A DNA stretch of 64,000 nt, taken from the NCBI GenBank assembly GCA_031292305.1, contig JARLHJ010000045.1:11813-75812 (forward strand), given 5' to 3'. The first letter of the stretch is position 1. Every line of letters begins with the position of its first letter. Positions 15,423 to 24,775 of the stretch are shown here, piece after piece. The stretch is from Candidatus Babeliales bacterium (GTDB taxonomy: Bacteria > Babelota > Babeliae > Babelales > JABDEC01). The notes below the pieces were generated by a model. The model was not told where the DNA came from. It did not search any database and worked only from the letters and a program-made list of their open reading frames with translations. The translations under genes were made by a program, and so were the position numbers.

Positions 15423-17957
15423 TTATACACCGTGGCATTTTTTATATTTTTTGCCTGAACCACAAGGGCAAACATCATTTCTGCCAATTTTATCTTCTTC
15501 TCGTTGAACAGTTCTGTTCTCAGTTTCATCAGATTCAGAAGAAATCATTTTTAATTGATCAAGTTCTTGTTGGCGTTTGTGTTCAAGTTCATGTTCATTA
15601 AAGTTTTCAAGATTTAATCTAAAAATATGATGAATAACATCAAAACGAATATTTCTAAGCATATCCTGAAACATAATGTATGCTTCTTTTTTATATTCAA
15701 TAAGAGGGTTTTTTTGTCCCCAGCTTCTGAAGTTTATACCTTCTTTAAGATGATCAATATTAAGCATATGTTGCTTCCATGCCTTATCAATGCTTTCTAG
15801 CATTAACCACTTTTCTGCATGTTGTAACATTGAGCTTTTTTCTTGTGCACGATATGCTGTATGTTTTTTAAGTAAGAAATTAATTAAATCTTTTTCTAAA
15901 AGGTCACTATTTTGTTTATTAGGTTTAGCAAGTTCGAATTCTTCTTTTGAAATAGAAGTCATTTTACTTAATAAATCAATAACCATATCAGCTTGTTGAG
16001 ATGTAATTCTTTCTTTAGGAGAAAATTGCGCTACAATATCAGCAACTGTATCTGATATAAAATCAGTAAGCAGTGCTGCAATATTCGCTTCATTTTCTAA
16101 AATATCTTTGCGATAACTATAAATTACTATGCGATGTTGATTTAGTACATCATCATATTCAATAAGATGTTTTCTTATTTCAAAATTATGTTTTTCAACT
16201 TTTTCTTGTGCATGTTCGATGGTACGTGAAACAAATTTAGATTCGATTGTTTCATCTTCTTTCATTCCCCATCTTTGCATGTTTTTCTTTAATGAATCGC
16301 CTGCAAATATTCTTATAAGTTCATCATCTAAAGAAATATAAAATCTAGATTCTCCAGGATCCCCTTGACGACCAGCACGTCCACGTAATTGGTTATCAAT
16401 ACGTCTGCTTTCATGACGTTCTGTACCCAAAATATATAAACCACCAGCTTTTTTAGATTCTTCTGTTAATTTTATATCTGTACCACGTCCCGCCATGTTG
16501 GTAGCAATTGTAATACGACCAGGTTCGCCGGCAGAAGCTACAATTTCCGCTTCTTTTTCATGGTACTTAGCATTTAAAACTGAATGTGGAAATCCATTTG
16601 CAGTTAAAAGATCACTTAAAAGTTCTGAAGATTCAACTGAAATTGTTCCAATTAAAACAGGTTGGTTTTTTTCAAAACGTTCTTTTACGTCAGCTAAAAT
16701 TGCTTTATATTTTCCTGATCTACCTAAAAAGATAAGATCTGGTTTGTCTAATCTAACCATTTGTCTATTGGTTGGAATAGAAACAACATCTAATTTATAA
16801 ATTTTATGGAATTCTTCAGCTTCTGTCATTGCGGTACCTGTCATACCAGCAAGTTTTTTATAAATTCTAAAATAATTCTGTAAAGTTATTGCAGCAAGTG
16901 TTTGGGTTTCGCGTTCAATTTTTACGCCTTCTTTAGCTTCAATTGCTTGGTGCAGCCCATCACTATATCTTCGGCCTGATAAAACTCTACCTGTGAATTC
17001 ATCAACAATTAAAACTTGATCATCGCGCACCATATAATCAACGTCACGTTTAAAAATAGCGTGCGCTTTTAATGCTTGGTTAACATGATGCAAAGTTTGC
17101 AGATTTTCTATAGCATAAAGATTTTGTACGCCTAATTCTGCTTCAACTTTGTCATTTCCTACTTCTGTTAATATTACAGAACGCGCTTTTTCATCTACTT
17201 CATAATCTACATCTTTTTTCAATTTGCGCATTACACGATCAGTATCTATATATAGTTTACTGCTTTCATCAGATGCGCCTGAAATAATTAAAGGCGTTCT
17301 TGCCTCATCGATTAAGATTGAGTCAACTTCATCGACAATTGCAAAATTTAAATCGCGTTGCACGTAGTCTTCTAATCTAAATTTCATATTGTCGCGCAAA
17401 TAATCGAAACCTAGTTCGTTATTAGTCGCATATAAAATATCAGCTTGATATGCTTTTTTACGTTCACTATCTTCCATATTATTTTGAATGACTCCAACTG
17501 TTAATCCAAGATGATTAAAAATTGGGCTCATCCATTCAGCATCACGACGAGCTAAATAATCGTTAACTGTTACTAAATGTGCGCCTTTAGCAGGCAATGC
17601 ATTTAAATATAATGCAAGGGTTGAAGTAAGTGTTTTACCTTCCCCTGTTTTCATTTCAGAAATATTGCCTTGGTGTAATACTATGCCACCCATTAATTGA
17701 ACATCAAAATGTCTTTGTCCTAATTTTCTTTTTGCAGTTTCACGAACAACGGCAAAAGCTTCAGGTAAAATAGCATCTAAATGACGCCCTTTACTTAATT
17801 GTTCACGAAATTCCACTGTTTTATGCGAAAGTTGTTCATCTGTTAAAGCACTTATTGCTGGTTCAAATGAATTAATCGCTTGTACTATTGGTAGCAGTTG
17901 TTTTATTTTGCGATCATTTGCTGTACCAAAGATCTTTGTCAAAAAGGGTGTTATCAT
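15423..17957 (-). CDS. secA: preprotein translocase ATPase SecA
   Basis: Motor of the Sec export pathway, which all signal-peptide proteins in this window would use. The 844 residues contain the full set of motifs: SEMKTGEGKTL (Walker A), VDEVDSILIDEARTPLI (DEAD-type motif), GMTGTAMTEAEEF, TNMAGRGTDI, RRIDNQLRGRAGRQGDPG and the helical scaffold region. The C-terminus is the zinc-binding SEC-C motif NDVCPCGSGKKYKKCHGV, which contacts SecB or lipids. Length and order are normal. The upstream ATG overlaps a short AACGAGGAAC-type ribosome site. Confidence 0.98.
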   Translation of the reverse strand: MITPFLTKIFGTANDRKIKQLLPIVQAINSFEPAISALTDEQLSHKTVEFREQLSKGRHLDAILPEAFAVVRETAKRKLGQRHFDVQLMGGIVLHQGNISEMKTGEGKTLTSTLALYLNALPAKGAHLVTVNDYLARRDAEWMSPIFNHLGLTVGVIQNNMEDSERKKAYQADILYATNNELGFDYLRDNMKFRLEDYVQRDLNFAIVDEVDSILIDEARTPLIISGASDESSKLYIDTDRVMRKLKKDVDYEVDEKARSVILTEVGNDKVEAELGVQNLYAIENLQTLHHVNQALKAHAIFKRDVDYMVRDDQVLIVDEFTGRVLSGRRYSDGLHQAIEAKEGVKIERETQTLAAITLQNYFRIYKKLAGMTGTAMTEAEEFHKIYKLDVVSIPTNRQMVRLDKPDLIFLGRSGKYKAILADVKERFEKNQPVLIGTISVESSELLSDLLTANGFPHSVLNAKYHEKEAEIVASAGEPGRITIATNMAGRGTDIKLTEESKKAGGLYILGTERHESRRIDNQLRGRAGRQGDPGESRFYISLDDELIRIFAGDSLKKNMQRWGMKEDETIESKFVSRTIEHAQEKVEKHNFEIRKHLIEYDDVLNQHRIVIYSYRKDILENEANIAALLTDFISDTVADIVAQFSPKERITSQQADMVIDLLSKMTSISKEEFELAKPNKQNSDLLEKDLINFLLKKHTAYRAQEKSSMLQHAEKWLMLESIDKAWKQHMLNIDHLKEGINFRSWGQKNPLIEYKKEAYIMFQDMLRNIRFDVIHHIFRLNLENFNEHELEHKRQQELDQLKMISSESDETENRTVQREEDKIGRNDVCPCGSGKKYKKCHGV

Positions 17958-18037
17958 TGTTGTTCCTCGAACGCGTTTTCAAAACTAATTTTTCTTAGTT
18001 TAAAATTCTTATTATTTAAAGTAAATGATTTATTGGT

Positions 18038-18772
18038 TTAGTGTAAACTAATTATAGTCATTTGGCGACCTGCAAGTTCTTTATCTCGCCTGTAAGAACA
18101 GTATTGTAAGCTGCAGATTGTGCAAAAATTATAATCAAAGTTTATATTTCTTTTATTGATCCCGATTTTTTCTAACATTAAAACATTATATAAGGGTAAG
18201 TTAAAGAATGTTTTTGCATCATGCTCTATTATAGTCTGTTCTTTAATTTTGGTGTCTAATTTAGTTATAAAATCTTTTTGTACTTCATAGCAACATACTT
18301 TAGCAGATGGTCCAAAAAATATTAGTATGTCATTAATATGGCTATTAAATTTGGTTTGCATTTCGCAAATCACTTTTGTAGATATCCCAGCGAATGAACC
18401 TGGCCATCCTGCATGTGCTATAGCAGCAATATTATTGCTGTGGTCATAAAAAACAATAGGTAAGCAATCTGCTGTTAATACGCCTATGCCAAGATTTGTT
18501 GTATTTGTAATTATATAATCACCATCTTGCAAAAGAGATTCTAGTTTATTATTGGGATTTATTATTGCACCATCAATCCCGTGAACTTGCCTTAGAAATA
18601 AAAGATTATTAATATCCAAGCTTTCTTGTATAAATGGAGTTTTTGCGTCTATCTTGTGTTGTAATATGACTTTATTGTCTTCTATTAAAGAATGAAATTC
18701 GCTTCCTGTAAAGGGGCTGGTTTTGGGATCGCCAAATAAAATTGAAAAGCGAGCGGCTTTAAAAATGTTCAT
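18038..18772 (-). CDS. pgeF: PgeF/YfiH-family (laccase-domain) multicopper-like protein
   Basis: Members act on purine nucleosides or edit peptidoglycan precursors (removing misincorporated serine). Motifs present: LRQVHGIDGA, DGDYIITN, GVLTADCLPIVFYD, AIAHAGWPGSFAGI, FGPSAKVCCYEV and, near the end, CTICSLQYCSYRRDKELAGRQ. The metal-site histidines and cysteine (QVHG, ADC, AHAG) are retained. The 244-residue length is typical. It sits upstream of secA on the same strand with an 80-base gap. No signal peptide, so cytoplasmic. Confidence 0.9.
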   Translation of the reverse strand: MNIFKAARFSILFGDPKTSPFTGSEFHSLIEDNKVILQHKIDAKTPFIQESLDINNLLFLRQVHGIDGAIINPNNKLESLLQDGDYIITNTTNLGIGVLTADCLPIVFYDHSNNIAAIAHAGWPGSFAGISTKVICEMQTKFNSHINDILIFFGPSAKVCCYEVQKDFITKLDTKIKEQTIIEHDAKTFFNLPLYNVLMLEKIGINKRNINFDYNFCTICSLQYCSYRRDKELAGRQMTIISLH

Positions 18773-18859
18773 GTTTTTTATATTAATCTTCTTTTATACT
18801 AACCAAATTATTTATCATGATTATATATAATTTTAATTTTATTAAAAAGGGGTAATAAA

Positions 18860-19285
18860 ATGAAATATACCTTAAAACTAATATTTATTTTAAATCTAAC
18901 AATTTTTTGTTATCCAGCAGAGCACTCGTCTATAAGTGAGCATGTTATCGAGGCTTTAAAAAAAAATAGCTTATCAAATTTTGAGAAAAAGATTTTAGAA
19001 GAATATATGTTATATCAAATTCAAGCGTTAGAGATTTTGCAAGAAAAAAGATATGTAGAAAAACAAATATCTCAAGAGGCATATAAAAAACAAAAGAAGG
19101 AAATAAAAGATTTAGAAAATAAGTTTTTCGAAGCAAAAAACAGTGCTACAAAATTATATAATGATATCGATGAAAATATTAAAGAAATAATAAATATAAT
19201 AATGATTATGTGTTTAACTCAAGACACAACAAACTTGTGTAAAATAAAATTAAAAGAAGTTATAAATTATATAAAAAAATCTTAA
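18860..19285 (+). CDS. exported coiled-coil protein
   Basis: A 141-residue protein with a signal peptide (MKYTLKLIFILNLTIFCYPAE) followed by an almost wholly helical body rich in Lys, Glu and Gln (KQISQEAYKKQKKEIKDLEN), a likely coiled coil. A single Cys near the C-terminus (TTNLCKIK) is the only other notable residue. It is preceded by AAAAAGGGG. It lies 30 bases before the exported gene at 19316, likely the same transcript. No family recognised. Confidence 0.75.
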   Translation: MKYTLKLIFILNLTIFCYPAEHSSISEHVIEALKKNSLSNFEKKILEEYMLYQIQALEILQEKRYVEKQISQEAYKKQKKEIKDLENKFFEAKNSATKLYNDIDENIKEIINIIMIMCLTQDTTNLCKIKLKEVINYIKKS

Positions 19286-19315
19286 ATAAGTAGTTAGTTA
19301 AAAATAGAGACTGGG

Positions 19316-19834
19316 ATGTTGACTAAATATATAAAGTTTTATTATTTAATTATTTTAATACCATCTATCTTGCACGCATCTGAATGTCCATCGATAGATA
19401 TTCAATGTAACATGGCTATTATACCATCTTCTGTAAGCAAAGTGGCAGATCTTGATGCAGCTTATCAATCAAAATTGAAAAAAAAATTAACTGAAAATGA
19501 TTATGTTGTTAGAATTTGTTTATATAAACCTGAAGCAAATTGTCCAAAATGTTTTAAGGAACTGGAGCTTTCGAAATATTTCCCTATAAGTTGGTTTTTG
19601 AAGTTACAAGTTGATTTAGAAACTGAGCAAATTAAATTTGTACCTAAAGTGGGTAAGTGTTTAGAAGGTGCAACAATGCTCTTCAATATTAAGCATAATT
19701 GTTTGGTTTTAGGGCAAACTACAATAAAGTTATTGGCAAAATTAAATCAAAATGATCATCCACAATATAGCCAATATGGTAATTTTGATAAAGTCTTGAA
19801 TGATTATTTGTTTGTTGAAATGTGCTTTAAGTGA
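19316..19834 (+). CDS. exported protein of unknown function, Cys-rich
   Basis: A 172-residue protein with a signal peptide ending at about residue 21 (LHASECPS). Cysteines at the start of the mature part (ECPSIDIQC), in ICLYKPEANCPKC, GKCLEG and HNCLVL suggest disulfide bonds. CPKC looks like a CxxC pair. The same SSEC or ASEC mature N-terminus occurs in the exported protein at 47334, perhaps only by chance. No family recognised. Confidence 0.7.
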   Translation: MLTKYIKFYYLIILIPSILHASECPSIDIQCNMAIIPSSVSKVADLDAAYQSKLKKKLTENDYVVRICLYKPEANCPKCFKELELSKYFPISWFLKLQVDLETEQIKFVPKVGKCLEGATMLFNIKHNCLVLGQTTIKLLAKLNQNDHPQYSQYGNFDKVLNDYLFVEMCFK

Positions 19835-19855
19835 AGTTTATAAGATTATTAAGAG

Positions 19856-19870
19856 GTTGGCGGCGCCAAC
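19856..19870. repeat. short GC-rich inverted repeat beside the initiator tRNA
   Basis: GTTGGCGGCGCCAAC forms a 6-7 bp hairpin in otherwise AT-rich DNA, 20 bases beyond the tRNA 3' end. On the tRNA strand it is followed by CTCTTAATAATC, so it could end the tRNA transcript, but there is no clean T-run. Confidence 0.4.
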
Positions 19871-19890
19871 AGTAGACTTTAGCTGAAATT

Positions 19891-19967
<77 letters not shown>

Positions 19968-20053
19968 ATCAATTTGTAATATCAATAAATCAAAGTTCAA
20001 TATTCAGATTAGTCATTTTTGCTTTATTGTCAAGCATAATCCCTGTTAATCTT

Positions 20054-20443
20054 TTATTTATAAATAATTATCGAAGCTATGGCAAGGGTTTTGCTATGGG
20101 TTATAGACAGGGTTATCTCCATTGAATGAAGCATATCGCTTATTTCTGTGTAGTAAATATTTATTTTAATTAAAGGGGTATTATCTTCTTTTTTTTCTAC
20201 ATAGACCATTTTGCAAAAAGCTAAAAAACTAATATTTTTAAGCCCAAATGAGCAAGCGGCTTTATAAAAAGCTTCTTTTGCTGCAAATCTGGCCGCAAAG
20301 CGTTCTGCGCTTTTATACTGGTTTTGCAGGCAATAATCTATCTCTTCTAGGGAGAAAACATGCAATAATTGTATGTTAGAATATTTGTGCCAATATCTAA
20401 ATCTGGATATATCTACTGCATCAATACCGTGAGCCAATATCAT
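20054..20443 (-). CDS. acpS: holo-[acyl-carrier-protein] synthase, copy 1
   Basis: Transfers the 4'-phosphopantetheine arm from CoA to acyl carrier protein. Motifs: HGIDAVDISRFRYW near the N-terminus (metal-binding Asp) and RFAAKEAFYKA (catalytic Glu/Lys helix), ending with the strand MEITLSITHSKTLAIAS. At 129 residues the length is normal. Its ATG overlaps the stop of comM by ATGA, so it is co-translated with comM. A second, divergent copy is at 29548. Confidence 0.93.
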   Translation of the reverse strand: MILAHGIDAVDISRFRYWHKYSNIQLLHVFSLEEIDYCLQNQYKSAERFAARFAAKEAFYKAACSFGLKNISFLAFCKMVYVEKKEDNTPLIKINIYYTEISDMLHSMEITLSITHSKTLAIASIIIYK

Positions 20444-21972
20444 TGCTTTTCTAAATTCTTATCAAGTGATCTATACATAATAGCTTCTTGAATATGTGCA
20501 GTATCAATATTTTCAGATCCAGATAAATCAGCGATAGTACGTGCCACTTTAAGAATTTTATGATAACCACGCATGCTTAAATTTAATTTTTCAAAAGCAC
20601 GTTTAATTATAGTTTGTGCATTCTCAGTTAATTGGCAATATTTATCTATTTCATCAGTATTCATTGAGCTATTAAATTTAGCTCCATTAAATCTATTTTT
20701 TTGTGTTTCAACAGCACGTGAGATTGCAGAATATAAATCTGCGGAACTTACATTTTGTGATTTTTTATCATGAATTGTATCGTAATCAATAGATTGAATA
20801 TGAATTTGGATATCTATTCTATCTAATAAAGGCCCGGAAAGTTTTTCTAAATATTTGGCTATTAGTGTAGAATGGCAAATACAAGCTTTCTTTTTATCTC
20901 CATAATATCCACAAGGGCATGGATTTAATGCTGCAATTAATAAAAAATCAGCAGGGAATTCAAGCGATTGTTGAGCGCGCGCAATACAAACATTCTTGTT
21001 TTCTAATGGTTGTCGCAATACTTCTAAAGTTGCGCGTTTAAATTCAGTTAATTCATCTAAAAATAATATACCATGGTGTGCTAAACTAACTTCGCCTGGT
21101 TGTGGATAAGAACCACCGCCAATTAAACCAGCTTGTGAAATTGTATGATGCGGGCTTCTGAATGGTCGTTCAAAAATTAAGGATTTATTTAAAAGTTTTC
21201 CAGATATAGAATAAATTTTACTAGTTTGTATAATTTCATCGAATGACATTTTTGGCATAATTGTTGGCAGGCGTTTTGCAAGCATGGTTTTACCAGATCC
21301 TGGCGAACCAATAAATAATATATTATGGCTTCCAGCGGCGCTTATTTGCAATGCACGTTTTGCCTGTTCTTGTCCCTTAACTTGGGAGAAATCAACTAAT
21401 TCATGAGTAGTAGTTTTTAGTTCTTCTATAGATTGTACTGTTGGCGTTATATTAATTTCTTTTTTTAAGTATGCAATAAGTTCTGTTAAATTTTCTACAC
21501 CAATTATTTCTATATCTTCAATTAATGCTGCTTCTTTTGCGTTTTGTTTGGGCAATATTATTCTTTTTTTATTAAATTTCTTAGCATCATATGCAATTGC
21601 TAATGCACCTTTAATAGATTTGATTTCACCATTTAAAGATAATTCGCCAATAATTAATGTGTCATTTAAAAAATTTGAATCAATTTTAAGATGATTAGAA
21701 GTTTGCAATATCCCAATTGCAACTGGTAGGTCAAATAATGTACCTTCTTTTTTTAAATCTGCGGGCGCCAAATTTACCACAATCTTTTTTTCTGGAAGGG
21801 TAATGCCACAATTTTTAAGTGCGGTTAATATACGAAATTTACTTTCTTTTATTGCGGTGTCTGGAAGGCCTACAATAAAGAAATTGATAAGACCAAAAGA
21901 TAAGTCGACTTCTACTTCTACTTGATATGCATTTACGCCAATTGTTGTTGCGGAATAAATTTTTGTGTTCAT
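20440..21972 (-). CDS. comM: ComM/YifB-family Mg-chelatase-like AAA+ ATPase
   Basis: ComM is a hexameric branch-migration helicase helping integrate incoming DNA. The N-terminal LonC-like part is recognisable (VEVEVDLSFGLINFFIVGLPD, KIVVNLAPADLKKEG), then Walker A ILFIGSPGSGKTML, RPFRSPHHTIS, the GEVSLAHHGILFLDELTEF Walker B, and the zinc-type cysteines in NPCPCGYYGDKKKACIC. The C-terminal Mg-chelatase domain ends with SMRGYHKILKVARTIADL. The 510-residue length is normal. It is the first gene of the comM-acpS pair. Confidence 0.95.
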   Translation of the reverse strand: MNTKIYSATTIGVNAYQVEVEVDLSFGLINFFIVGLPDTAIKESKFRILTALKNCGITLPEKKIVVNLAPADLKKEGTLFDLPVAIGILQTSNHLKIDSNFLNDTLIIGELSLNGEIKSIKGALAIAYDAKKFNKKRIILPKQNAKEAALIEDIEIIGVENLTELIAYLKKEINITPTVQSIEELKTTTHELVDFSQVKGQEQAKRALQISAAGSHNILFIGSPGSGKTMLAKRLPTIMPKMSFDEIIQTSKIYSISGKLLNKSLIFERPFRSPHHTISQAGLIGGGSYPQPGEVSLAHHGILFLDELTEFKRATLEVLRQPLENKNVCIARAQQSLEFPADFLLIAALNPCPCGYYGDKKKACICHSTLIAKYLEKLSGPLLDRIDIQIHIQSIDYDTIHDKKSQNVSSADLYSAISRAVETQKNRFNGAKFNSSMNTDEIDKYCQLTENAQTIIKRAFEKLNLSMRGYHKILKVARTIADLSGSENIDTAHIQEAIMYRSLDKNLEKQ

Positions 21973-22152
21973 TGTTATTGCTTAATATAAAATATTTTGA
22001 AATTTAATAAGTGTTTATTTATCTAAGTAATAACATATAATTTATATTTTTGAAGCTTTAAATTTAAATAATTTTAATAAATATACTTATTTAAATAGCC
22101 AATGATTCTGATTTCAGCTAAAATTTATAAAAATGAAATTTAAAAGGATATT

Positions 22153-24762
22153 ATGCTACAACGAATTACAAAATATATATTATTAACATTAATTGGTATT
22201 AATTTATTAAACGCTGCAGATGCAAATCAGGTGCAAAAAGATGAAAAAATTGAAGCAAAGACTTTTAAAATAGGTGAGCCACTAGATTTTACAATAGGGA
22301 CACATGCTGTTTATATAGATAAACATGACCCTAAGATTTTTGGATTTTTTATAGGTGCAAGTGAAGCAAAAGAAGGAAATGAATACGCCATTGCAGCAGG
22401 TTATCGTAATGGAGACACAATTTTATCAACAGCACCTGCAAAAATAACTCTAAATTCAAAAGCAGATCAAATTAATCCCTTAAATGGTGCTAAGATTTCG
22501 CTGCTTGCATTAATTTCTAAATACCCAGTAACAGTAAAATCAGGCGAAGATAATATAATTTATTTATATAATGAAAAAAATTCATTATTATCTACTCCAA
22601 AATTAAATGATGCAAATGATCAAGTAAGTTACAAAATTATTCAATTGGCTACTGCTGACAATGGTTCATTGCCAGGAAGTGCAATTTTTGCCGCGGTTAA
22701 AAATAATAAAGGCCAGGAATTTGGAGCACAAGGCAGTGGAATAGCATTTGCTGCGGTTGAAGATAAAACCACAGAAATTAAAACTATTAATAAAGATAAA
22801 AAAGAAGAAGTAAAAAGTGAGACAACTCGTAATCTTGTAGTTGCTAATGCAGATCCTAAAGATAAAAAAACTAAAGAAAATAAAGCGGCCCCATTTTCTG
22901 GATCGATAAATTCGATTAAAATTAATAATCCTGCAAAAATTATTTCAGATATTGTAGACATGCATTGGGACGAAACTTTAGCTAGGTTGTACATCGCTTT
23001 ACAAGTTAGATCTAATCCAAAAGCAAATAGTGGCGCAAGGGCTGTTGTGGCTTGTCGTGTTGTAGTAACTACAAAAGAAGAAACTAATTCGGCTGGCGTA
23101 AAAGAAAAAAATAAAATATATAAGCTATATTTTGATCCTATTGTTACTAATTTAGCAATATCAGGAAATGATCAAATTATTGCAACCGGACAAGCAAATA
23201 CAGATGTTTCTATATTAAAAGTTAAAACAATGCATACAAGTACATGGTTAAGTTATTTAATAGTTTTAGATGAAAATAAACAATTATATGCTTTGCCTTT
23301 GGTAGATAAAAGACGGGAAAAAGTAAGCCTAGCTTTAGATAAATATCAGGGAACTTTAGCAAAGTTTGATCAAGAGCCACACATATATTATGATGATAAT
23401 TTTTTTATTTCACGCGCTTTTACAAAACCAGCATTAAATCCTAATGATTTATTAACAGTAAATAATGTAACTGCAAAAATTGGTAATGGACCAGTACCAA
23501 TTCAAAGTGGTAAACAAATAACAGATATGTTTGTAATTGGTGATGCTGTATATGTAACATCGGAAAGTGGTGTACTTTATTCACAACCAATTTTTGACGA
23601 GTTAGGTAGAATTGCTGCTTGGACAAATTGGCAAAGTTTTGCAATAGATAAAAAAGTGTATGGCGGAACTTATGATGTATATACCGGTCAGTTTTGGTAT
23701 TTAACTAGCTCCTCTGATAAAATTAATATTTTAAACCGTACTGACTGGCAAACAGATGATAAAAATACAATACAAAAAAGAATTAATTCATTATTTGTAA
23801 CAAGCGGTGGCATTCAAGGTTTCTTTGAGTTTCCGCAAGAAGAGATTTTTGTAGCTACTGGTTTTCAGAAAATTGCTTTAATTAATTCAACAGACATGCA
23901 AGATATAAAAGTTTTTGAAGATAAAGCTATAAAAGAAGTTGGTAATATAATTGCTGCAACTATGGTTAAAAACAATAACAATAATTGGTTAGTAGTTGGC
24001 GGAACAAATGGTCTTGCAATTAAGTTTAACAATGCATTCAAGGCAATTGGTAACTATCAGCTTGTAAAGAAAATTTCTTCTAAAGACAACTATTTATATG
24101 TGCTTACAGATAAGACATTTGATAGAATTGAGTTAACTTCTGAAACTATAAATAACAATAAATTAAATACTGTCACACTAACCAACATAGACAATCAGAT
24201 ATTTAACCCACACGTAACGTTTAGTGATTTTATTGTATCAAATAAATTAGTATTACTTGGTACTTCAATAGGTTTATTCAGAATTTCAGGTGCACAAAAA
24301 TTAACAGAAATTAATGTGCCTGGTAGCGTTGGTCCAATTTTAAAACTTCTGTTAATGCCTGTTAATAATGTTGGACAGCTTTATGTTTTAAGTGGGTATA
24401 TAGGTTTTTATCAAGCAAAAATAAATAGATTATTTGTTGATTTATCTAATAATAAAATAAAACCTGTAAATGATATGTTTGTAAAAAATCAGCTTGATAG
24501 TTTATATGATTTTGAAAGTTTTAGAAATGACATTTTGCCTATTGGTGCAACATTGTTAAATAGTAATTCAAGAGATCTAAATATCAGCTTAGCATTAAAA
24601 TCTACACCTGGTTTGGTGACTGGAAGCAGAGCAATAACAAAAGATTCTTTTAATTATAATTTAGATGTAAATAAATTTAATCAATTTTATGGTATGTTAC
24701 TAAACAGTACAACTGGTAATTTGATAGTTAATGGCGATTTTGGACTAATTATTAATAGTTAA
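22153..24762 (+). CDS. large exported protein, possible beta-propeller
   Basis: An 869-residue protein with a signal peptide (residues 1-22, ending LLNAADA). I recognise no family. The mature region is beta-rich with recurring short strands of the form Leu-Tyr-Val-Leu-Thr-Asp or Trp-Leu-Val-Val-Gly-Gly (for example NWLVVGGTNGLAI, YLYVLTDKTFDRI, LVLLGTSIGLFRI, QLYVLSGYIGFYQ), which resemble blades of a beta-propeller. A charged low-complexity insert (about residues 210-245, KDKKEEVKSETTR) separates the N-terminal part. It is four to thirteen bases upstream of the putative barrel gene at 24776, strongly suggesting a shared operon and perhaps a surface complex. Confidence 0.8.
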   Translation: MLQRITKYILLTLIGINLLNAADANQVQKDEKIEAKTFKIGEPLDFTIGTHAVYIDKHDPKIFGFFIGASEAKEGNEYAIAAGYRNGDTILSTAPAKITLNSKADQINPLNGAKISLLALISKYPVTVKSGEDNIIYLYNEKNSLLSTPKLNDANDQVSYKIIQLATADNGSLPGSAIFAAVKNNKGQEFGAQGSGIAFAAVEDKTTEIKTINKDKKEEVKSETTRNLVVANADPKDKKTKENKAAPFSGSINSIKINNPAKIISDIVDMHWDETLARLYIALQVRSNPKANSGARAVVACRVVVTTKEETNSAGVKEKNKIYKLYFDPIVTNLAISGNDQIIATGQANTDVSILKVKTMHTSTWLSYLIVLDENKQLYALPLVDKRREKVSLALDKYQGTLAKFDQEPHIYYDDNFFISRAFTKPALNPNDLLTVNNVTAKIGNGPVPIQSGKQITDMFVIGDAVYVTSESGVLYSQPIFDELGRIAAWTNWQSFAIDKKVYGGTYDVYTGQFWYLTSSSDKINILNRTDWQTDDKNTIQKRINSLFVTSGGIQGFFEFPQEEIFVATGFQKIALINSTDMQDIKVFEDKAIKEVGNIIAATMVKNNNNNWLVVGGTNGLAIKFNNAFKAIGNYQLVKKISSKDNYLYVLTDKTFDRIELTSETINNNKLNTVTLTNIDNQIFNPHVTFSDFIVSNKLVLLGTSIGLFRISGAQKLTEINVPGSVGPILKLLLMPVNNVGQLYVLSGYIGFYQAKINRLFVDLSNNKIKPVNDMFVKNQLDSLYDFESFRNDILPIGATLLNSNSRDLNISLALKSTPGLVTGSRAITKDSFNYNLDVNKFNQFYGMLLNSTTGNLIVNGDFGLIINS

Positions 24763-24775
24763 AGGCTTGCAGCAA